A stretch of DNA of 6,009 bases from an uncultured Bacteroidales bacterium. Its GTDB lineage: Bacteria > Bacteroidota > Bacteroidia > Bacteroidales > Lentimicrobiaceae. The stretch lies in assembly GCA_937864935.1 (NCBI GenBank), contig CALMDN010000384.1, forward strand, positions 1-6,009, in the 5' to 3' direction. Under the pieces are notes generated by a model, which was not told where the DNA came from, did no database searches, and saw only the letters and a program-made list of their open reading frames with translations. The translations under genes and the position numbers were made by a program. This document shows, piece by piece, positions 1-4,720 of this stretch (within the stretch, counting starts at the first letter, position 1; each line of letters starts with the position of its first letter).

Positions 1-869
1 GTCAGTTTTGTACTATTGAAGTTTTCTCTTTTTATGGATTCCCTGATGTTGCTGAAATCTTCGGCCGAAACAATGCATGGTGGTGGTATTACGGTGCCGG
101 GCCCGGGAACCGGTTGGCTGATAAATTCGTTATAGGCGGATTTGTTCTGAATATGTGAGAACAGTTGTGCCCCGAATGGCAGGTTACCCAGGTCAAAGAT
201 CGAAGGATGTGCCGATTTCATGAAGTTAAGCCGACTGAGCTCTGAACCAATCATGGTGGCAAATTTCATGGCCTGGGATACACTCAGGCAGTTATTCTGG
301 GCGATCTGGGCAAGCAGCAGCATGCGACTGGCTTCAGAGGTGTTGCCTGCAACCTGAGAGGCGAGTTTTAAGAACTCTTCTTCTCTGATGGGGTAATGGC
401 AATGTGATGGTCCCCGGTAATTCTCATAAGCCGGGTAATCAAGCATGGGGAAATTCAGTACTACCGGTGGTTCGTAGGGCGGAAGATAATCGGTGGGATT
501 GGCTTCCATCTCCCGGATATAATCATGCAACATAAAAACAGTTGAGAAATAGGCGAAATCGTCATAAACGAAATAGAAATTTTCCTTGTCAACTGCATTT
601 CGCCAGGCTGCTTTAACGAAATCAAGCCGGTTAAAATCATCGATAAAAAGCATAGATATACTTTTTATCTGGTCAACTGATAAGCAATTGTTGACCGCAA
701 TGGCAGCTGCGACCTGCAATTTGCGGTCTTCAGTCTGCTGGAGGGTTACCGATTTATATTTTTGCCTGAATACATAATCTGGTAAAGGAACATCACACCT
801 CTGCGGGAGTTGCCCGAGGGCAATACCTGAAAAAAAGAAAAGGAAGAGAACTAGGGTTCTGGTTTTCAT
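1..869 (-). CDS. Secreted DUF4476 repeat protein, C-terminus beyond left edge
   Basis: An uninterrupted reading frame of 289 codons starts at ATG (867-869) and leaves the window at the left, so the C-terminus and stop are not seen. Residues 1-19 form a signal peptide (MKTR, then a hydrophobic run rich in Leu and Phe, ending ALG before Q20), so the protein should be exported. Two complete repeats follow, residues 25-118 and 157-250, each 94 residues. Both begin with Cys and carry NNCLSV(D/S)Q with a second Cys exactly 37 residues later (C25/C62, C157/C194). A third repeat starts at C265 (CIVSAEDFSNI). Pro-rich linkers separate them (for example LPPYEPP and VPGPGTVIPPP). The pattern, including RLDFVKAA, the NFYFVYDDF stretch and the final L-DYI, matches my memory of the Bacteroidota family DUF4476, whose function is unknown. 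The paired Cys suggest disulfides in the periplasm, which is inference. The start lies 25 bp after the GNAT stop, so it is probably the second gene of that transcript. No Shine-Dalgarno is visible. Confidence 0.85.
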   Translation of the reverse strand, partial: MKTRTLVLFLFFFSGIALGQLPQRCDVPLPDYVFRQKYKSVTLQQTEDRKLQVAAAIAVNNCLSVDQIKSISMLFIDDFNRLDFVKAAWRNAVDKENFYFVYDDFAYFSTVFMLHDYIREMEANPTDYLPPYEPPVVLNFPMLDYPAYENYRGPSHCHYPIREEEFLKLASQVAGNTSEASRMLLLAQIAQNNCLSVSQAMKFATMIGSELSRLNFMKSAHPSIFDLGNLPFGAQLFSHIQNKSAYNEFISQPVPGPGTVIPPPCIVSAEDFSNIRESIKRENFNSTKL

Positions 870-894
870 TTCAAGGGGTTTTATTTGTTTAGAA

Positions 895-1353
895 TCATTT
901 CATCCATTCAAAAGTAGTATAGTGATCACCATTCATACCGAGTGCGGTGTAAACTTTTCTGGCGTTTTCGTTGGTATTGTCAACATATAGCCTGATCCCG
1001 GCGGTTTCAGTATCCTGCTCCACCAGTTGTCTGATGTAATGGTACATTTTGCTGTAAACACCTGATCTGCGGTGTGACGGCACAATATAGACGGATTGTA
1101 CCCACCAGATCCAGGCATTTCTCCAGTCACTCCATTCACGGGTTATCATCAGACAACCAACGGCTGTTTCTGCAACCTCCGCAATGATGTAGAAACCCCG
1201 GTTGATATCGTTCAGCGCTGCCCATATCCCTGCAGATGTAACTTCTTCCGACAGCCTGACCTGTTCGGTCTCCCAGGCCATGTCGAGCTGGCACTGCAGA
1301 ATAAACTGTGCATCTTCAGGCGTAGCTTTTCTTACAAGGGTATTGTTTGCCAT
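895..1353 (-). CDS. GNAT family N-acetyltransferase
   Basis: This is a complete 152-residue protein, the usual size for a single-domain GNAT enzyme, which transfers an acetyl group from acetyl-CoA to an amine. It is cytoplasmic, with no signal peptide or membrane segment. It opens with the typical beta-1 strand LVRKATPEDA (residues 6-15). The acetyl-CoA binding motif A is VYIVPSHRRSGVYSKMY (88-104); RRSGVY (95-100) corresponds to the Q/R-x-x-G-x-G/A pyrophosphate loop, with Tyr at the last position. The C-terminal motif B is LYVDNTNENARKVYTALGM (122-140), which is highly characteristic. A Trp-rich stretch, WSDWRNAWIWWVQS (74-87), precedes motif A and is familiar from a Bacteroidota GNAT subgroup. 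The substrate cannot be predicted. It is divergent from the purF-like gene and leads the DUF4476 gene by 25 bp, so the two minus-strand genes probably share a transcript. The ATG at 1351-1353 is the natural start because beta-1 begins right after it; no Shine-Dalgarno is seen. Confidence 0.93.
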   Translation of the reverse strand: MANNTLVRKATPEDAQFILQCQLDMAWETEQVRLSEEVTSAGIWAALNDINRGFYIIAEVAETAVGCLMITREWSDWRNAWIWWVQSVYIVPSHRRSGVYSKMYHYIRQLVEQDTETAGIRLYVDNTNENARKVYTALGMNGDHYTTFEWMK

Positions 1354-1389
1354 GGAATAATGTAAAAAAATGATAAACAGTCAATTATC

Positions 1390-1414
1390 GCTCATTCATT
1401 GAGAAAAAATGAGC
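1390..1414. repeat. 7-bp inverted repeat in divergent region
   Basis: GCTCATT (1390-1396) and AATGAGC (1408-1414) are perfect inverted copies separated by 11 bases. The element lies 36-60 bp upstream of the GNAT start, within its presumed leader, and about 40 bp upstream of the candidate plus-strand -7 box. It could be an operator half-site pair or a leader hairpin. There is no T-run after it in either direction, so it does not look like an intrinsic terminator. Confidence 0.35.
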
Positions 1415-1429
1415 ATTGCCGAATCCTCA

Positions 1430-1457
1430 TTTGTCAGTCAATAAATGTTTATTTTTG
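1430..1457 (+). promoter_or_regulatory. Candidate Bacteroidota promoter for the purF-like gene
   Basis: TATTTTTG at 1450-1457 fits the Bacteroidota -7 consensus TAnnTTTG exactly, and a TTTG at 1430-1433 could serve as the -33 element. The 16-nt spacing is shorter than the usual 19-21, which weakens the call. Transcription would start near 1463 and give a leader of about 140 nt. This rests on consensus matching only; such short motifs arise by chance in AT-rich DNA. Confidence 0.3.
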
Positions 1458-1491
1458 CACCACCAAATCCGGGGTTGATCTGTTTTTTTGA

Positions 1492-1523
1492 CAAACCTAC
1501 ATGAAATCGCAATAATTCACAAG
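1492..1523 (-). promoter_or_regulatory. Candidate Bacteroidota promoter for GNAT-DUF4476
   Basis: Read on the minus strand, TAGGTTTG (1492-1499) matches the TAnnTTTG -7 consensus. CTTG (1520-1523) lies 20 nt upstream, a normal spacing for the -33 TTTG element with one mismatch. Transcription would start near 1486 and give a leader of about 130 nt to the GNAT start. This is a consensus match only. Confidence 0.28.
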
Positions 1524-1604
1524 GGCAGTTTGATTAAAAGTGCAAATGCCTGGAAAAAGCAGGACGATTTCGGAGCGGTAATTCATTTTTGAATCAGATA
1601 AAGC

Positions 1605-3506
1605 ATGAGCGAGCAGATCAAGCACGAGTGCGGAATAGCCATGGTAAGGCTGCTTAAACCACTTGAATACTACGTGAGCCGTTACGGAACTTCCACCTGG
1701 GCACTGAACAAGCTGCATCTGCTGATGGAAAAACAGCACAACCGCGGTCAGGATGGTGCCGGAATTGCCTGCATCAAACTCGATCCGAAACCAGGCACCA
1801 AATACATCAACAGGCATCGCTCCAATTCAAATACCCCGATTGCCGACATTTTCAAAGCTGCATACAATGAAATCCATCAGATAACTGAAGGTCAGGCACA
1901 ACGGCGAACGGATGTCCATTTTCTGAAACATCAGGCCGGATTTGCCGGCGAACTGTTTATGGGGCACCTCCGGTATGGAACATTCGGGAAGAATAATGTA
2001 CAGTACCTGCATCCGGTTATTCGGGCGAACAACTGGATGACACGGAACCTGGTACTTGCAGGTAATTTTAATATGACCAATGTGGATGAGTTGTTCCAGA
2101 AGCTGCTTGAACTCGGGCAATATCCTGTAGAAACCTCCGATACCATTACCATTCTCGAGAAAATAGGCCATTTTCTTGACGAGGAGAACGAAAAGCTATA
2201 CGCTCGATTCAGGAGTGAAGGTTACAGCAAACGTGACATAACAGAAAAGATCGCTTCAACGATCGATATTGCTGAAATCCTCAGAAGGGCCTCCTCAAAC
2301 TGGGATGGTGGATATGCCATTTCAGGAATGCTGGGACATGGGGATGCTTTTGTTTTTCGTGACCCTTCTGGTATCAGGCCGGCTTTCTATTATCACGATG
2401 AAGATGTTTTCGTAGCAGCTTCCGAAAGGCCGGTTATACAAACCGCACTCAATGTCAGTCATAAAAGCATCAGGGAGCTTGAACCCGGACATGCTGTTAT
2501 TGTCAAGCGGAACGGTGGCATCGGAGTAGAGCAGATTCTGCCTCCCTCAACCAGAAAAGCCTGTTCGTTTGAACGTATCTATTTCAGCCGTGGAACCGAT
2601 GTTGATATATACCGCGAACGCAAAGAGCTTGGAAAACTCCTGACACCGGCTGTACTTAAAGCTGTGGACCATGACCTTAAGCATACAGTATTTTCCTACA
2701 TACCCAACACAGCCGCTGTTGCTTTCTATGGAATGGTTGAGCAACTGGGTAGTTTCTGCAACAACCTGAAAAAGGACCTGCTGCTCAGGGATGCTGCTTC
2801 CCTGACACCTGCCCGTATTGACGAGATCATGCAGTTGAAACCCCGTATCGAAAAGGTTGCGGTGAAAGATATCAAGCTGCGCACCTTCATTACCCAGGAC
2901 AATGACCGGGACGATCTGGTAGCCCATGTATACGATGTAACCTACGGCATCATCACACCCGGGGTTGACAGCCTGGTAGTGCTGGACGATTCAATCGTGC
3001 GTGGAACCACCCTCAGAAGAAGTATTATCAGGATACTCGACAGACTGGGCCCGGTAAAAATTGTTGTAGCCTCTTCGGCTCCTCAGATCAGGTATCCCGA
3101 CTGTTACGGAATTGATATGACGAAACTGGGCGATTTTATTGCCTTTAATGCAGCCATCGAACTACTGAAGGAGACCAAACAATCCCACATCATCAATGAG
3201 GTGTATCTAAAATGTAAGGAACAGGAAAAGCTTCCTAAAGAGCAGGTGATTAATTTTGTAAAAGATATCTACCGGCCATTTACTGCCACCCAGATCAGCG
3301 ATAAAATATCGCAACTGGTCACACCACCTGACTGTAAAGCAAGCGTACAGGTTGTTTTCCAAACCATCGAAGACCTGCACGAAGCCATTCCTGAACATAC
3401 CGGTGACTGGTATTTTACCGGCAATTACCCTACACCCGGCGGAAATAAAGTGGTGAACAGATCCTTCATTAATTACATTGAAGGAAGAAACGAGAGAGCA
3501 TATTAA
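1605..3506 (+). CDS. purF: PurF-type amidophosphoribosyltransferase, long Bacteroidota form
   Basis: This 633-residue cytoplasmic enzyme joins a class II (Ntn) glutamine amidotransferase to a type I phosphoribosyltransferase. PurF makes 5-phosphoribosylamine from PRPP and glutamine, the first committed step of purine synthesis. The nucleophile should be C9 in HECGIA, so MSEQIKHE is a propeptide that must be removed. Glutaminase motifs are HNRGQDGAG (45-53), HLRYGT (121-126), AGNFNMTN (152-159), SDT (178-180) and FRDPSGIRP (251-259). The PRPP loop is VVLDDSIVRGTT (458-469), followed by SAPQIRYPDCYGIDM (491-505). Near the C-terminus FTGNYP (604-609) matches the CFTGxYP tail of Fe-S type PurF, but Y603 and G600 stand where the two cluster cysteines would be. 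At 633 aa it is clearly longer than standard PurF (about 450-510), with extra residues around 375-455 and 510-600. The canonical PDSG motif is replaced by IPNTA (366-370). Bacteroidota often carry this long form beside a standard PurF, so it could be a paralogue with a modified role. The enzyme class is firm; the symbol is less so. Confidence 0.85.
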   Translation: MSEQIKHECGIAMVRLLKPLEYYVSRYGTSTWALNKLHLLMEKQHNRGQDGAGIACIKLDPKPGTKYINRHRSNSNTPIADIFKAAYNEIHQITEGQAQRRTDVHFLKHQAGFAGELFMGHLRYGTFGKNNVQYLHPVIRANNWMTRNLVLAGNFNMTNVDELFQKLLELGQYPVETSDTITILEKIGHFLDEENEKLYARFRSEGYSKRDITEKIASTIDIAEILRRASSNWDGGYAISGMLGHGDAFVFRDPSGIRPAFYYHDEDVFVAASERPVIQTALNVSHKSIRELEPGHAVIVKRNGGIGVEQILPPSTRKACSFERIYFSRGTDVDIYRERKELGKLLTPAVLKAVDHDLKHTVFSYIPNTAAVAFYGMVEQLGSFCNNLKKDLLLRDAASLTPARIDEIMQLKPRIEKVAVKDIKLRTFITQDNDRDDLVAHVYDVTYGIITPGVDSLVVLDDSIVRGTTLRRSIIRILDRLGPVKIVVASSAPQIRYPDCYGIDMTKLGDFIAFNAAIELLKETKQSHIINEVYLKCKEQEKLPKEQVINFVKDIYRPFTATQISDKISQLVTPPDCKASVQVVFQTIEDLHEAIPEHTGDWYFTGNYPTPGGNKVVNRSFINYIEGRNERAY

Positions 3507-3550
3507 GAATTCCGGTAGAAAGTCTGATCAGACAAACATCAGCCATTGAA
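3507..3550. terminator. Convergent gap with 12-bp palindrome, possible weak terminator
   Basis: The purF-like gene and the PLP enzyme gene converge, leaving 44 bp. GTCTGATCAGAC (3522-3533) is a perfect palindrome. As RNA it would form only a 4-bp stem around a GATC loop, and no T-run follows on either strand, so it is not a classical intrinsic terminator. The position between convergent stops is the main reason to suspect a shared transcription end. Confidence 0.22.
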
Positions 3551-4642
3551 TCAGCAAATGCTGCAGGACGACGCCAGGTCAGCTGCCAGGCAGGAATGAA
3601 CCGGTATTACAGCAACCAGATCACCTGGTTTCAGCCCGGATGCCCATCTGCTGGAGATTCTGAAAATACCGTGTTCCTGCGACAACGAAACGATGTAGTC
3701 ATCTCCCTCCGGAGCCTGCCATTGACCTTCAGAAAACGGGACAACCAATCCGTAAACCGGTTTTCCATCGCGCGTATTTATACTTTCTTTCGACAAATGG
3801 ACAGCCCCTCCATGCAAAAGCGCTTCCTTCCTTGAAGGATAGACAGAGATGACCGGACAAACAACAACAGTACCGATTTCTTCAAAACTGCACGAACCCA
3901 GCCTCCACTGCATCAGGTCGTAAAACACAAAGTTTCCCGGTCGGATTTCGTCGAATCCTTCAAATTCTTCAGCAATACTGCAGGAGGGCGTGTCACCGGC
4001 TGATGTAATGATCCCGGGATTTCCGGGAAGGTATTTTCGTTTCAGATTGCTGAGTATTTTACCGCTGTGTTTATGGATAGCCAGAATTTCATCCCTGCCG
4101 TTTGCATGATAGGTATGCCCGGAATGTGTCAGGAAGCCTTTAAACGTCAGATTACTGCCTGAAGCCTCAGCTAAAATGCTGTTGATGGTATCGGTATCGG
4201 TGGGAATCACTCCGGATCGGTTATAGCCGGTATCCGTTTTGATAAAGAAACCTGCTTCATGTTTTAGATTCATGGCAAAAAAAGCAGCCTGGTCCTGCAT
4301 GTCGAAAAGCAGGCTGAGCCGGATTTCTGATGCAAGTTTGCTGATTTCATCCAGTTGAAGAATGTTGGCCGGGAGAGCTATAGTTATATCATTCCAACCT
4401 CCATCCGCAAAAAAACGGGCCATCTTTACCGATGAAACGGTAATGGCTTCTACCCCTTCTTCCCTGAACCAATCTCCAACAACGAGTGATTGATGGGTCT
4501 TGAAATGGGGCCTGAAAATCAAGTTGCTGGTACGTGCCTTTTCTGCCATCCGCCGGATGTTGCTGCGGCAGATATCTTCCTTAATAAGGAAAGAAGGTTG
4601 GTGATACTCCTCAATGGTCATAACTGTTGAAATTCCGGACAT
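3551..4642 (-). CDS. D-threonine aldolase / D-serine dehydratase family PLP enzyme
   Basis: This 363-residue protein has the fold-type III (alanine racemase-like) N-terminal barrel and the C-terminal D-serine dehydratase-like metal-binding domain. Known members use PLP plus a divalent metal to cleave D-threonine and similar beta-hydroxy-D-amino acids, or to dehydrate D-serine; the exact substrate cannot be read from sequence. The PLP lysine should be K48 in RPHFKTHQS (44-52). Further family signatures are KTDTGYNRSG (135-144), HSGHTYH (173-179), the phosphate-binding SAGDTP (214-219), EIRPGNFVFYD (232-242), HGGAVHLSKE (277-286), QEHG (322-325) and PVHSC (347-351), where H349 and C351 are the expected metal ligands. 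Length and motif order are complete. The tail ends SSCSIC, two extra Cys close to the metal site. Two starts are possible: M1 (4640-4642) or M8 (4619-4621). Neither has a Shine-Dalgarno, and homologues as I recall them would fit either. It is cytoplasmic, and lies 78 bp downstream of the AlgX-like gene in the same direction, possibly in one transcript. Confidence 0.88.
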   Translation of the reverse strand: MSGISTVMTIEEYHQPSFLIKEDICRSNIRRMAEKARTSNLIFRPHFKTHQSLVVGDWFREEGVEAITVSSVKMARFFADGGWNDITIALPANILQLDEISKLASEIRLSLLFDMQDQAAFFAMNLKHEAGFFIKTDTGYNRSGVIPTDTDTINSILAEASGSNLTFKGFLTHSGHTYHANGRDEILAIHKHSGKILSNLKRKYLPGNPGIITSAGDTPSCSIAEEFEGFDEIRPGNFVFYDLMQWRLGSCSFEEIGTVVVCPVISVYPSRKEALLHGGAVHLSKESINTRDGKPVYGLVVPFSEGQWQAPEGDDYIVSLSQEHGIFRISSRWASGLKPGDLVAVIPVHSCLAADLASSCSIC

Positions 4643-4720
4643 GTGGAGAGGGGCATGAAATCCTGATAGTTTGAACGGAGAATCTGTTCATTTTCCGATT
4701 CAGGCCTGGTCATCCTGACT
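4643..4720. other. 78-bp spacer between AlgX-like and PLP enzyme genes
   Basis: This is a short spacer between two minus-strand genes. It contains short inverted repeats, TGAAC (4672-4676) with GTTCA (4686-4690) and GAATC (4680-4684) with GATTC (4697-4701), which overlap and could form alternative small stems. I see no TAnnTTTG promoter and no T-tailed hairpin, so read-through from the upstream gene is possible but not shown. Confidence 0.4.

Larger units (their letters stand above)
1354..1604. other. Divergent intergenic region between GNAT and purF-like genes
   Basis: This 251-bp AT-rich stretch separates the divergent GNAT and purF-like starts and holds no credible gene. It contains one candidate Bacteroidota-type promoter on each strand, a 7-bp inverted repeat (1390-1396 with 1408-1414), and a small hairpin ATTCA-TTTT-TGAAT (1581-1594) ten bases before the purF-like ATG. 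I do not recognise a known riboswitch in the roughly 140-nt purF-like leader. A purine or PRPP riboswitch would need a conserved core that I cannot find by eye. Confidence 0.6.

Noticed and set aside
586..777. A 63-codon plus-strand open frame
   Set aside because: It lies antisense inside the DUF4476 gene, whose continuous frame, signal peptide and repeats are convincing; the antisense product has no recognisable features.
1096..1365. An 89-codon plus-strand open frame
   Set aside because: It is antisense to the GNAT gene, which has clear acetyl-CoA motifs; the product resembles no family I know.
1378..1442. Direct repeat CAGTCAAT at 1378-1385 and 1435-1442
   Set aside because: Eight bases repeated once, 57 bp apart in AT-rich DNA, is within chance and shows no symmetry or promoter relation.
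1454..1546. Inverted repeat TTTGCAC (1454-1460) and GTGCAAA (1540-1546)
   Set aside because: The arms are 79 bases apart, and the left arm overlaps the candidate -7 box, so it would mostly lie outside the transcript; a chance match is likely.
1464..1604. Possible riboswitch in the purF-like leader
   Set aside because: The leader is long enough, but I find only small isolated stems (for example CCTG/CAGG at 1549-1563 and ATTCA/TGAAT at 1581-1594) and no recognisable riboswitch core.
2547..2927. A 126-codon minus-strand open frame, the longest frame antisense to the purF-like gene
   Set aside because: It is a shadow of the purF-like coding sequence with no motif or start context of its own.
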